NCBI GenBank assembly: GCA_964619785.1
Contig: CAZUGH010000066.1
Coordinates: 1-10,144, forward strand
Direction of reading: 5' to 3'
Source: CAZUGH01 sp964619785
GTDB lineage: Bacteria; Bacillota; Clostridia; Lachnospirales; Lachnospiraceae
DNA: 10,144 bases
Of this stretch, positions 1 to 6,571 are shown piece after piece (position 1 is the stretch's first letter; every line of letters starts with the position of its first letter). The notes beneath the pieces are model-generated. The model worked only from the letters and a program-made list of their open reading frames with translations, was not told the DNA's origin and did no database searches. A program made the position numbers and the translations under genes.

Positions 1-30
1 GGCTTTGTCTGTTGCAATTATTTTCTTCAT
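1..30 (-). CDS. ridA: Start of a RidA-like enamine/imine deaminase (partial, runs off left edge)
   Basis: Only the first ten codons are present and they read MKKIIATDKA on the minus strand, preceded by a good ribosome binding site (AGGTGG, complement of 38-43) 7 bases before the ATG. Many RidA (YjgF/YER057c/UK114) proteins begin with an MKKxI-T-KAP-type N-terminus. These enzymes hydrolyse reactive enamine/imine intermediates such as 2-aminoacrylate released by PLP enzymes in the cytosol. That a gene starts here is well supported by the ribosome binding site and frame. The RidA identity rests on ten residues and family memory, so it is a tentative call. The gene is divergent from the thioesterase and shares its upstream region. 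Confidence 0.5.
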   Translation of the reverse strand, partial: MKKIIATDKA

Positions 31-55
31 TTTAAATCCACCTTTCTGATTTTTT

Positions 56-91
56 ACTAGTATACTCCTTTTTGAAAAAGAATTCACTAGT
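56..91. promoter_or_regulatory. Paired ACTAGT palindromes around an inner hairpin in the divergent intergenic region
   Basis: The 6-base palindrome ACTAGT occurs at 56-61 and again at 86-91. Between them, 68-80 is a perfect small inverted repeat (CTTTTT G AAAAAG). The left copy overlaps a TATACT hexamer (minus strand, 64-59) that could be the -10 of the partial minus-strand gene. The right copy lies where its -35 would be, and no good -35 is visible. The arrangement could be a pair of operator half-sites or a cruciform-forming element. A T7 run (91-97) follows on the plus strand, so a terminator-like shape is also possible. Function is inferred only. Confidence 0.25.
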
Positions 92-127
92 TTTTTTGAA
101 AATAAATGATATAATAACATTGCAGGT

Positions 128-133
128 TATAAT
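128..133 (+). promoter_or_regulatory. Possible -10 (TATAAT) for the thioesterase-cvfB operon
   Basis: A perfect TATAAT lies about 34 bases before the thioesterase ATG at 167. No convincing -35 is present 16-18 bases upstream (the hexamer near 105-110 is AATGAT) and there is no TGn extension. The region is very AT-rich, so a chance match is possible. Another TATAAT is at 110-115. Confidence 0.25.
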
Positions 134-166
134 ATTATAGAAATAGAATTAGAGGTAGTGTTCGAT

Positions 167-880
167 ATGTATAGTTTTAAAACTAGAGTATCTTATAGTC
201 AAATAGATGACAAAGGACAACTGAGCATCCCAAGCGTTGTGAATTATCTTCAAGATGCATCCCTGTTTCATTCACATGATGTAGGCATGAGTCTAGCAAA
301 GCTTTATGAGCTTCATCGTGCCTGGTTGCTGAGCACCTGGCACATCATCTTCAATCGCTTTCCAATTATGGGTGAGCAATTGCAAATTAACACATGGCCT
401 TATGCGTTCAAATCTGTATATGGACTTCGTAATTACACAATTGAAACCAATGATGGTGAAGTTATCGCATATGGAGAGGGCCGATGGTTTCTTTTTGATT
501 CCTTGGAAGGAAAGCCCGTTTTAGCAAAACTAGCTGATACAGATTGCTATGAATATGGCGAGAAACTGGATATGGAATACAAGCCACGCAAGGTTACTTA
601 TCCCGATGATTTAGAATTCATTGAGACGGTAAATATATATCCTAACCAATTAGATACAAACAACCATGTTAACAATGGCGAGTATGTGCGTATTTCCTGT
701 GATTATCTTCCACAAGGATTTTGCGCTGCAGAACTTCGGGTCGAGTATCGTACAGCAGCTCATGTCGGCGACAAGCTTCATGTATATCGTGCTGACACGG
801 ATGAGTACTTATATATCCTGCTCACCAATCAGGATTGCAACCCATACACAATCGCAGAATTCAAGAAAGGTAATATGTGA
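167..880 (+). CDS. Acyl-ACP thioesterase (FatA/FatB-type double hotdog)
   Basis: This 237-residue protein has the two-hotdog layout of bacterial acyl-ACP thioesterases (PF01643), which hydrolyse acyl-ACP to release free fatty acids in the cytosol. The N-terminal hotdog starts with the substrate-binding segment SQIDDKGQLSIPSVVNYLQD (about residues 11-30). The C-terminal hotdog carries the catalytic-loop signature QLDTNNHVNNGEYV (161-174). There the D163-x-N165-x-H167 pattern matches the Asp-Asn-His of plant FatB, and E193 in VEYR is the likely acidic partner. Length is normal for the bacterial family. A GTG at 158 is in frame but lies only 2 bases after AGAGG (151-155). The ATG at 167 has 11 bases of spacing and gives the usual N-terminus, so it is preferred. 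The end overlaps the next gene by 4 bases. Chain-length preference cannot be read from the sequence. Confidence 0.9.
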   Translation: MYSFKTRVSYSQIDDKGQLSIPSVVNYLQDASLFHSHDVGMSLAKLYELHRAWLLSTWHIIFNRFPIMGEQLQINTWPYAFKSVYGLRNYTIETNDGEVIAYGEGRWFLFDSLEGKPVLAKLADTDCYEYGEKLDMEYKPRKVTYPDDLEFIETVNIYPNQLDTNNHVNNGEYVRISCDYLPQGFCAAELRVEYRTAAHVGDKLHVYRADTDEYLYILLTNQDCNPYTIAEFKKGNM

Positions 881-1734
881 ATTATATGGAACCAATTACA
901 GAATTATTAGGCAAGATTAACCGCCTCTATATCAACCGCCAATCTCCAAACGGTGTATACTTAAGTCCCCTAGGCGAACCAGATGTACAGGTTCTATTGC
1001 CACGGAATCAGGTACCTGCCGAAGCGGATACAGGCGATGTACTAGAAGCTTTTATTTACAAGGATTCAGAAGACCGTCCCGTAGCCACACTCATTGTTCC
1101 ACCACTAACCCTCGGAACAACTGCCCGTCTCAAAGTTAAAGAAGTTACTGATATCGGTGCATTCCTCGACTGGGGATTAGCAAAAGATTTGTTGCTGCCG
1201 TTCAAGGAGCAGACGTCCCGTGTACATGAAGGCGAAGAGGTTCTCGTTGCTCTCTACTTAGACAAGAGCAGTCGTCTCTGTGGAACCATGCATGTATATG
1301 ACTATCTAGAAGCAGATTCTCCCTATCATGAAGAAGACCATGTGACGGGCTTTGTCTATGAATTGACAGACTCTTATGGTGTCTTTGTTGCCGTTGATGA
1401 TAAGTATTCCGCTTTGATTCCTCACAATGAGCTAATTCGTGATTTTGCTGTTGGTGAGAAAATCGAAGCGAGAATCAAGCAAGTTCGTGATGATGGCAAG
1501 TTGACTCTTAGCATGAAGGAAAAGGTTCCTCTACAGATGGGAATTGATGCCGAACAGATTCTAAGACGTCTAGAAGAAGCTGGTGGTTCACTTCCGTTCC
1601 ATGACAAGACAAGTCCTGAGATTATCAAACGAGAATTTGAAATGAGTAAAAATTCCTTCAAGCGTGCGATTGGCCGATTAATGAAAGAGGGCGTCATTGA
1701 TATTCACAGTGATGGAATTGAATTAAAGAAATAA
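877..1734 (+). CDS. cvfB: S1-domain RNA-binding protein of the CvfB/YitL family
   Basis: This is a 285-residue cytosolic protein with the CvfB architecture: tandem S1-like OB folds (about residues 8-74, 81-140 and 152-214) and a C-terminal winged helix (about 220-285). Visible S1 hallmarks are KVKEVTDIGAFLDWGLAKDLLLP in the second domain and VTGFVYELTDSYGVFVAVDDKYSALIP ending in KLTLSMKEK in the third, quoted here in condensed form. The winged helix includes SKNSFKRAIGRLMKEGVI. CvfB of Staphylococcus binds RNA and affects virulence gene expression; the role of the clostridial protein is unknown to me. The start is GTG at 877: AGAAAGG (864-870) sits 6 bases upstream, while the alternative ATG at 886 is 15 bases away. 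The GTGA overlap with the thioesterase stop implies translational coupling. Length is normal for the family. Confidence 0.88.
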   Translation: MNYMEPITELLGKINRLYINRQSPNGVYLSPLGEPDVQVLLPRNQVPAEADTGDVLEAFIYKDSEDRPVATLIVPPLTLGTTARLKVKEVTDIGAFLDWGLAKDLLLPFKEQTSRVHEGEEVLVALYLDKSSRLCGTMHVYDYLEADSPYHEEDHVTGFVYELTDSYGVFVAVDDKYSALIPHNELIRDFAVGEKIEARIKQVRDDGKLTLSMKEKVPLQMGIDAEQILRRLEEAGGSLPFHDKTSPEIIKREFEMSKNSFKRAIGRLMKEGVIDIHSDGIELKK

Positions 1735-1737
1735 AAT

Positions 1738-1787
1738 AGGTCTCCATGCCCATTCATGAAAACAGGGTATGGAGACCTTTCCTATTT
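1738..1787. terminator. Bidirectional rho-independent terminator between convergent operons
   Basis: A 14-bp stem pairs AGGTCTCCATGCCC (1738-1751) with GGGTATGGAGACCT (1765-1778) around a 13-base loop. One position is G-T: this is a G-U wobble in the plus-strand RNA but an A-C mismatch in the minus-strand RNA, so the plus direction (cvfB) is slightly favoured. U-rich tails follow on both sides (TTTCCTATTT on the plus strand; ATTTTATTTCTTT on the minus strand). It starts 3 bases after the cvfB stop and ends just before the yvyF stop, so it can serve both. Confidence 0.88.
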
Positions 1788-1790
1788 AAA

Positions 1791-2207
1791 TTATTTACCG
1801 TCCAAAAATCTCATACGACTCTCTGGTTCACGAGGACCTCTTCGTTCAGGTGTCGCAGGCTTTCTATGGAGTCCCGCTGCCTCTGCTAACCCGTTGGTCA
1901 GTTCTGCTTTGCATTTATCACAAAAACGTCCTGTCTTAATCGATGTACCGCACTTCTCACAATTGATACCAATTGCAGAATCCTCAGCAAAGCATAGTCT
2001 CTCTTCGCGAATCCAATAGTTAATCTGACTGACGCTTACATCCATCTCTTTTGACAATTCAGATATTCCTACATGCGGATGCTCATATATATAATTCTTA
2101 ACTTCCTTGAACTTACCGTCTAACTCCTTCTGGCAAGTCGGGCATAATAGCTGTCCTCTAATATAATTGAAAATCTTACCACAATTTCTACAAGTTGCAA
2201 TCTCCAT
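1791..2207 (-). CDS. yvyF: Flagellar-operon zinc-ribbon/HTH protein, YvyF family
   Basis: This 138-residue protein resembles the family annotated as flagellar operon protein TIGR03826/YvyF. Two zinc-binding knuckle pairs flank a helix-turn-helix: C6-x2-C9 with C22-x2-C25, then GISELSKEMDVSVSQINYWI (47-66), then C83-x2-C86 with C96-x2-C99. The C-terminus is basic and Pro/Arg-rich, as is typical. The family lies next to flgM or comF in Firmicutes and is thought to regulate flagellar genes; its molecular function is not established. A longer in-frame start at 2258 is rejected because it would extend back into comFC. The ATG at 2207 has a perfect GGAGGT (2215-2220) 7 bases upstream. It follows comFC by 19 bases, so it is co-transcribed and ends at the shared terminator. 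Confidence 0.85.
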   Translation of the reverse strand: MEIATCRNCGKIFNYIRGQLLCPTCQKELDGKFKEVKNYIYEHPHVGISELSKEMDVSVSQINYWIREERLCFAEDSAIGINCEKCGTSIKTGRFCDKCKAELTNGLAEAAGLHRKPATPERRGPREPESRMRFLDGK

Positions 2208-2226
2208 CTTTCTTACCTCCCTGAAT

Positions 2227-2949
2227 TTAAAAATCTCTGCCAATACACAGACAAACAAAATAAATCTTATCTACGCCTGCTTCTTTTAATCTAGCAGCAC
2301 ACTGGTCAATCGTAGCTCCTGTTGTATAAATATCATCGACAAGCAAAACTCGCCTCAGCTTTTTAGCATCAGAATCCTCATTTACCTCAAAGGCATGTCT
2401 AAGATTGTCATATCGTTCTCTATCATCGAGTCCCTTTTGTGGTTTTGTATTCTTCTTACGAACAATCAAATCACTTCTCATCAGAACACCTAACCCGTCT
2501 GCAATCCCTTGTGCTAACACCTCTGCCTGATTGAATCCACGAAATCTCTGCTTTTCCTTATGTAATGGAATCGGCAAGATAGCATCAAGCTCAAGCTGTT
2601 TTAATTGGCTTCCATAATGATATAATACTTCACTCACAAAATAGTCCCCATACTCTCGTCGTCCACTATACTTAAACCGTGCTACGGATTCTTTCATATA
2701 TTTATCATATTCCCACACAGCAAATCCCTTGTCGTAATGAACTTCTCCCCGCTTCTTGCAATCAAAGCAATACTCATCCGACGTTTTAGCAATGGACTTT
2801 CCACATCGCCTGCATGTAGGTTCTGTAATCAACGTCGCTTTCCTCTTACACAAGTCACAAACCAACTGCTCAGACGCCACTAACGCCTTACCACAGACCG
2901 GACATGTTCTTGGGAAAATAACATCGAGCATCCTCTGTAACATATACAT
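2227..2949 (-). CDS. comFC: ComFC-family double zinc ribbon and phosphoribosyltransferase-like competence protein
   Basis: A 240-residue ComFC/GntX-type protein. The N-terminus has two zinc ribbons: CPVCG (C16, C19) with CDLC (C31, C34), and CRRCG (C46, C49) with CFDC (C61, C64). The C-terminal half is a type I phosphoribosyltransferase fold with the PRPP loop VLLVDDIYTTGAT at 201-213 and the conserved PLHKEKQRFRGFNQAE-type segment near 128-143. ComFC acts in the cytosol during DNA uptake with the ComFA helicase, probably handling incoming single strands. No comFA is present here; the upstream neighbour is recD2. Two starts 6 bases apart are possible: ATG 2949 has AAGGG 7 bases upstream, and ATG 2943 has GAGG 7 bases upstream. 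An extended -10 lies just before the gene, so it may be transcribed independently of recD2. Confidence 0.9.
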   Translation of the reverse strand: MYMLQRMLDVIFPRTCPVCGKALVASEQLVCDLCKRKATLITEPTCRRCGKSIAKTSDEYCFDCKKRGEVHYDKGFAVWEYDKYMKESVARFKYSGRREYGDYFVSEVLYHYGSQLKQLELDAILPIPLHKEKQRFRGFNQAEVLAQGIADGLGVLMRSDLIVRKKNTKPQKGLDDRERYDNLRHAFEVNEDSDAKKLRRVLLVDDIYTTGATIDQCAARLKEAGVDKIYFVCLCIGRDF

Positions 2950-2972
2950 ACCTCATCCCTTTTGATGTGCTA

Positions 2973-2978
2973 AGTATA
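2973..2978 (-). promoter_or_regulatory. Possible extended -10 (TGTTATACT) for comFC-yvyF
   Basis: On the minus strand the 50-base recD2-comFC gap contains TGT-TATACT, an extended -10 element with the TATACT hexamer at 2978-2973. It would start transcription about 12-18 bases before the ribosome binding site. The -35 region is weak. If real, comFC-yvyF can be expressed separately from recD2. Confidence 0.4.
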
Positions 2979-3000
2979 ACAAATTTTGTCATATTATGCA

Positions 3001-5214
3001 CTACATTTCTTGAATTCTGCGTGCTAAAGTTGAATACCTCGTCTGTTCTGACTCATTCAGTATCATTTTCCTCACAGAATCTTCGCTTCCTACAATTGTC
3101 ACGCATTTTTTACCACGCGTAACTGCCGTATATAACAGATTACGATTCATCAACATTCTTGGTCCTCCCATCAGTGGCAGAACCACAGCGGGATACTCGC
3201 TACCCTGTGATTTATGAATTGTGATGGCATAGGATAACTCGAGTTCATCTAGTGCACTAAACGAATATGTCACTGTCTTATAATCATCATACTCTACCTT
3301 AACTTCCTTAGCATATGAGTCAATACTACGAATCAAACCCGTATCTCCATTAAAAATACCGGTTCCTTCCATCACGCGAATATTATTATATCCTCTCGCT
3401 TCCCATGTAATCTGATAGTTATTCTTAATCTGCATCACCTTGTCACCTTCGCGAAACAAGGTCCCATGTGCCTCAACTTGATTCTTATTCGGTGCTGGTG
3501 GATTCAAATATCGCTGAAGCACTTCATTACACCGTGCCACACCAAGCTCGCCCTTCTTCATTGGGGTCAATACCTGTACTTCGAATGGCTCGCAATCGCA
3601 ATACTTCGGCATTTTCTCTCGAACCAGCCACAACATAACTTCCAACACACCATGGCTATCCTGTCTTGGCAAACAGAAGAAATCCTTGCTCTGATTGTCT
3701 AGGGAAATGTCCTCGCCTCGATTTATCTTATGTGCATTTACAATGATATCGCTTTCAGCTGCCTGCCTAAAAATCTTGTCTAGCCACACAACAGGAAACT
3801 TCTCAGACTGAATCATATCACGTAGAACATTACCAGGTCCGACACTCGGAAGCTGATTCACATCACCTACAAAAATAACCCTCGTTCCTACACTGATTGC
3901 CTTCAACAGGTTGTGAAACAGATAGATATCCACCATAGACATCTCATCAATAATAATCACATCCGCCTCAAGCGGATTCCACTGGTTACGTTCAAATCGT
4001 TCTTCTTGATCTTCCATCTCCACTCCACCATTATACTGAAGCATACGATGAATTGTCTGGGCTTCCTCACCCGTTGTCTCTGACATACGTTTCGCCGCAC
4101 GGCCAGTCGGTGCAGCAAGTAAGATTTCTAAACCTTCATTCTTCAGAACATGAATAATAGTATTAATTGTCGTGGTTTTACCCGTTCCGGGACCACCCGT
4201 AATAATCAGAACCCCTCTTGTCAAAGCTTCCCTCACGGCGAGCATCTGTTTCTCATCTAAGTCAATCGACTCTTGATCGCGCACTTGTTCTAGTATATAT
4301 TCCACATGTGCTTTGCTTATCTTGGTCTTGCCATTAAGGTCAAGTAACATTCTGGCGCAATTTAACTCTGCTTGATAGAGAGCGTTTGTGTATACGCGCA
4401 CCATACCATCCTCTTCTTTGACCACAACGCTTTTGTCAAACGCCATATCAACGAGAACGCGGTCAATGTCCATTGCAAGAACTCCTAGAATCTCCTCCGC
4501 ATTTTTTTCGAGAATATCCTTCGGTAGGAAAACATGGCCTGAATTGTTAGCAAGCGTAAGCACATAAAGGATTCCTGCACGAATTCGATAATCCGAATTG
4601 TTCTGTATCCCGATTCGTCGTCCGATATCATCCGCTATTTTGAACCCAATCCCGTTAATGTCCTCAGCAAGCTGATAGGGATTTTCCTCAACAATATGAT
4701 AGAGTTCTTCATGATATTCATTATAAATCTTCACAGCAAGTTGATTGGAGATTCCATATTTTTGAAGAAAAAGAAGTGCATTACGCATCTCTCTCTTCTC
4801 CGCAAATTGTTCTCCAAAATCCATCGCTTTGCGTTCGGTGATTCCCTTCACTTCAGCTAGACGTTCTGGTTCCTTTTCCATAATCTCAAATGTCTTGTCG
4901 CCAAACTTATCTGTGATACGTTTCGCCAACCCACCACCGATTCCCTTAATCGCTCCTGACGCCAAATAGCGTTGAACTGCCAACAAATCCTCTGGCTCCT
5001 TAATCTCATAAGAAGTCACTTTAATCTGCTCACCATAGGTCGGATGAAAGGTCTCTTCGCCCTCTATTACAATGTATTCTCCCTCATTAATAAAAGGAAA
5101 ACTGCCCACACACATCTCATCCTGGCCATCATCATCAACCAGCTCCAAAACGGTGTAACCATTTTCCTCATTACGATATACGATATGCTCAACGTATCCT
5201 TCTACTTCTCTCAT
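3001..5214 (-). CDS. recD2: RecD2-family ATP-dependent 5'-3' DNA helicase
   Basis: This 737-residue protein has RecD2 (SF1B helicase) architecture, at the family's normal length. An N-terminal OB-like region (1-75) precedes helix-hairpin-helix repeats (about 80-200: SGAIKGIGGGLAKRI, VKGITERKA, INGIGFKIAD). The helicase core follows: Walker A GGPGTGKTTT (340-349), motif Ia AAPTGRAAKRM (367-377), Walker B VIIIDEMSM (419-427), motif III GDVNQLPSVGPG (450-461), FRQ (482-484), motif V YAITIHKSQGSEY (662-674) and motif VI YTAVTRGK (695-702). RecD2 unwinds DNA with a 5' tail and acts in replication-fork and mismatch-related repair in organisms without RecBC. The ATG at 5214 is preceded by AAAGAGG. 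It lies 40 bases beyond the flagellar terminator and 51 bases upstream of comFC, so it is probably the first or only gene of its unit. Confidence 0.95.
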   Translation of the reverse strand: MREVEGYVEHIVYRNEENGYTVLELVDDDGQDEMCVGSFPFINEGEYIVIEGEETFHPTYGEQIKVTSYEIKEPEDLLAVQRYLASGAIKGIGGGLAKRITDKFGDKTFEIMEKEPERLAEVKGITERKAMDFGEQFAEKREMRNALLFLQKYGISNQLAVKIYNEYHEELYHIVEENPYQLAEDINGIGFKIADDIGRRIGIQNNSDYRIRAGILYVLTLANNSGHVFLPKDILEKNAEEILGVLAMDIDRVLVDMAFDKSVVVKEEDGMVRVYTNALYQAELNCARMLLDLNGKTKISKAHVEYILEQVRDQESIDLDEKQMLAVREALTRGVLIITGGPGTGKTTTINTIIHVLKNEGLEILLAAPTGRAAKRMSETTGEEAQTIHRMLQYNGGVEMEDQEERFERNQWNPLEADVIIIDEMSMVDIYLFHNLLKAISVGTRVIFVGDVNQLPSVGPGNVLRDMIQSEKFPVVWLDKIFRQAAESDIIVNAHKINRGEDISLDNQSKDFFCLPRQDSHGVLEVMLWLVREKMPKYCDCEPFEVQVLTPMKKGELGVARCNEVLQRYLNPPAPNKNQVEAHGTLFREGDKVMQIKNNYQITWEARGYNNIRVMEGTGIFNGDTGLIRSIDSYAKEVKVEYDDYKTVTYSFSALDELELSYAITIHKSQGSEYPAVVLPLMGGPRMLMNRNLLYTAVTRGKKCVTIVGSEDSVRKMILNESEQTRYSTLARRIQEM

Positions 5215-5253
5215 GCTGACCTCTTTCCGTAAAACTCCTACTATATTCGCACA

Positions 5254-5281
5254 GAACCCCCCATAAAGTCATGGAGGGTTC
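5254..5281 (-). terminator. Terminator hairpin of the mreB-flgF-flgG-flgJ operon
   Basis: On the minus strand GAACCCTCCAT and ATGGGGGGTTC form a fully paired 11-bp stem with one U-G wobble and a 6-base loop. In the plus-strand RNA the same position is a C-A mismatch, so the structure belongs to the minus strand. It begins 4 bases after the flgJ stop codon. No uninterrupted U-tract follows (TGTGCGAATATAG), so termination may be incomplete and some read-through into recD2 is possible. Confidence 0.65.
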
Positions 5282-5285
5282 AATA

Positions 5286-5654
5286 TTATTTCTGATTATT
5301 TTTCATTGATTCATAAAGCATCTGGGCAACGCCATAGCCCTGTGCATCAACTGCACTCTTAGCGTACTGTTCCGTCATCATGTCACTAAACATCGAAGTA
5401 TACTCACTCTCTTCTTCTGTCTTATCGACGGTAGATTGCATTCCTTTGAATACCTGCTCAAGAAAATATTGTTCAAAGCTCTTGCAAGCTTCCATCAATT
5501 CCTCATCACTTTGAGCATTTTCAATCGTATTTTGTAATTCTGAAGTAGCTGCAAGACTACTAAGGGAATTGTCTGCTCCTAGCAATGATGAAGTAGCAGA
5601 ACTGCTGCTAGGATTCAGCATTGCGGAATACATATTATCAATGGTAAGACTCAT
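5286..5654 (-). CDS. flgJ: FlgJ-type rod-binding protein without a muramidase domain
   Basis: This 122-residue protein matches the FlgJ N-terminal rod-binding domain (PF10135). The conserved core is ACKSFEQYFLEQVFKGMQ (56-73), followed by the acidic segment TEEESEYTSMFSDMMTEQYA and the terminal GYGVAQMLYESM (107-117). The first 40 residues are Ser/Ala-rich and low in complexity, suiting an exported, flexible leader. In enterobacteria FlgJ is a scaffold/cap for rod assembly with a C-terminal peptidoglycan hydrolase. This protein stops after the rod-binding part, as is common in Firmicutes, so wall opening must rely on another enzyme. It follows flgG by 15 bases and has a G-rich ribosome binding site (GGGGG, 5662-5666) 7 bases before the ATG. 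It is the last gene of the operon. Confidence 0.87.
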   Translation of the reverse strand: MSLTIDNMYSAMLNPSSSSATSSLLGADNSLSSLAATSELQNTIENAQSDEELMEACKSFEQYFLEQVFKGMQSTVDKTEEESEYTSMFSDMMTEQYAKSAVDAQGYGVAQMLYESMKNNQK

Positions 5655-5669
5655 CTCTTATCCCCCATT

Positions 5670-6482
5670 CTATGAACGAAGATTATTCGCCTGCTGAAGC
5701 ATCTCGTCGGAAGCTGTAATAGCTTTCGAATTCATCTCATATGCTCGCTGTGCAATAATCATATTAACCATCTCATCAACTGCCTGAACATTCGAACTCT
5801 CAAGATAACCGCTTACAACCTTAGAGCCCAATACATTCGGTGCATAAATCGTAGGTGTACCAGAAGCAACCGATTCTTTCAGACAAGAATCAGAACCCTT
5901 CTCCAAACCACCTGCATTTGGAAAATAAGCAAGTCCAATCTGAATTCCGATACGCTGACGATTGTTATTCGCATCCGGTAAGGTTAGATTACCCGATTGA
6001 TCTACCTCTAAGTCTGAGCTTCTCGTTCCTCTTGGTAGCACAATAGCATTACCAGTTGCATCTAATACCGGATTACCATTCGTATCTGTCATGGCAAGAG
6101 TTCCATCCGTCATCAGCGCCACATTAAAATCACCATTTCTTGTGTAGCCTGTGCTTCCATCCTGAAGCTGTACCATGAAAAAGCCCTGTCCTTCAATGGC
6201 ATAATCAAAGTCCCCCGAAGATTCATTCAAGGCACCTTGTTCAAAATTCGTCGTAATAGCACCTGTTCTTACTCCAAGACCAACCTGAGCTCCTACCGGT
6301 TTGGCATTTCCCTCATTATCTGTTGTCTTAGCTTGTAAGGTCTGGTACATCAGAGACTTAAACTGGGTACTCTCCTTCTTATATCCAACCGTATTGACAT
6401 TTGCCAAGTTGTTCGATATCGTATCTAGATTCGTCTGTTGGGAAATCATTCCCGAAGCCGCTGTCCATAATGAACGCATCAT
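5670..6482 (-). CDS. flgG: Flagellar basal-body distal rod protein FlgG
   Basis: A 270-residue flagellar axial protein exported by the flagellar type III system to build the distal rod. It has the N-terminal rod signature SLWTAASGM...NLDTISNNLANVNTVGYKKE (4-37), the EGQGFFMV-type core (97-104), and the C-terminal coiled segment GYLESSNVQAVDEMVNMI (225-242) followed by IAQRAYEMNSKAI and LQQANNLR. The in-frame extension to 6527 is rejected: AAAGGAGG sits 8 bases before ATG 6482 and the family starts with M(M)RSLW. A second ATG follows directly at 6479. Compared with the usual GLEK-GDNLYKET-ASG stretch, this copy reads GLEKGSDSCLKESVASG (192-208). It has a cysteine (C200), which is rare in flagellar axial proteins. 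The FlhP name used in Bacillus is the equivalent. The 86-base upstream gap holds the regulatory signals listed separately. Confidence 0.92.
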   Translation of the reverse strand: MMRSLWTAASGMISQQTNLDTISNNLANVNTVGYKKESTQFKSLMYQTLQAKTTDNEGNAKPVGAQVGLGVRTGAITTNFEQGALNESSGDFDYAIEGQGFFMVQLQDGSTGYTRNGDFNVALMTDGTLAMTDTNGNPVLDATGNAIVLPRGTRSSDLEVDQSGNLTLPDANNNRQRIGIQIGLAYFPNAGGLEKGSDSCLKESVASGTPTIYAPNVLGSKVVSGYLESSNVQAVDEMVNMIIAQRAYEMNSKAITASDEMLQQANNLRS

Positions 6483-6512
6483 AAGCGATTCCTCCTTTTG
6501 TCGTCGCTTATA
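6480..6512 (-). promoter_or_regulatory. Hairpin presenting the flgG ribosome binding site in its loop
   Basis: On the minus strand AUAAGCGA (6511-6504) pairs perfectly with UCGCUUAU (6488-6481) around a 15-base loop that contains the flgG Shine-Dalgarno AAAGGAGG. The first two bases of the flgG AUG are in the 3' arm, and a U-G wobble (6512 with 6480) would cover the third. The same leader contains an ATG at 6520 opening a 13-codon reading frame (MEDISDDKRRNRL) whose TGA stop overlaps the flgG start as ATGA. The pairing is seen in the sequence; a role in translational control is inference. Confidence 0.5.
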
Positions 6513-6544
6513 TCCTCCATGACGCAAGCAACCTTATAGTATCT

Positions 6545-6571
6545 TTATCGGTTCAATCCGAGGAAAAGTTA
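6545..6571 (-). promoter_or_regulatory. Candidate sigma-28/sigma-D flagellar promoter before flgG
   Basis: On the minus strand the flgF-flgG gap reads TAAC (6571-6568), a 15-base spacer, then ACCGATAA (6552-6545). The sigma-28/sigma-D consensus is TAAA-N15-GCCGATAA, so the match is 3 of 4 and 7 of 8 with exact spacing. The -35 overlaps the flgF stop codon. Transcription would start near 6538, giving a leader of roughly 56 bases that holds the flgG hairpin. It is a sequence match only. Confidence 0.5.

Noticed and set aside
158..166. GTG start for the thioesterase
   Set aside because: The ribosome binding site is only 2 bases away; the ATG at 167 fits the family N-terminus.
2208..2258. Longer yvyF start inside comFC
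   Set aside because: It overlaps the end of comFC and would bury the perfect GGAGGT; the family starts at the MEIATCxxC residues.
6483..6527. Fifteen-residue N-terminal extension of flgG (MRHGGYKRRQ...)
   Set aside because: It begins at a non-ATG codon without a properly spaced ribosome binding site, passes through the strong AAAGGAGG of the real start, and is not part of the FlgG family N-terminus.
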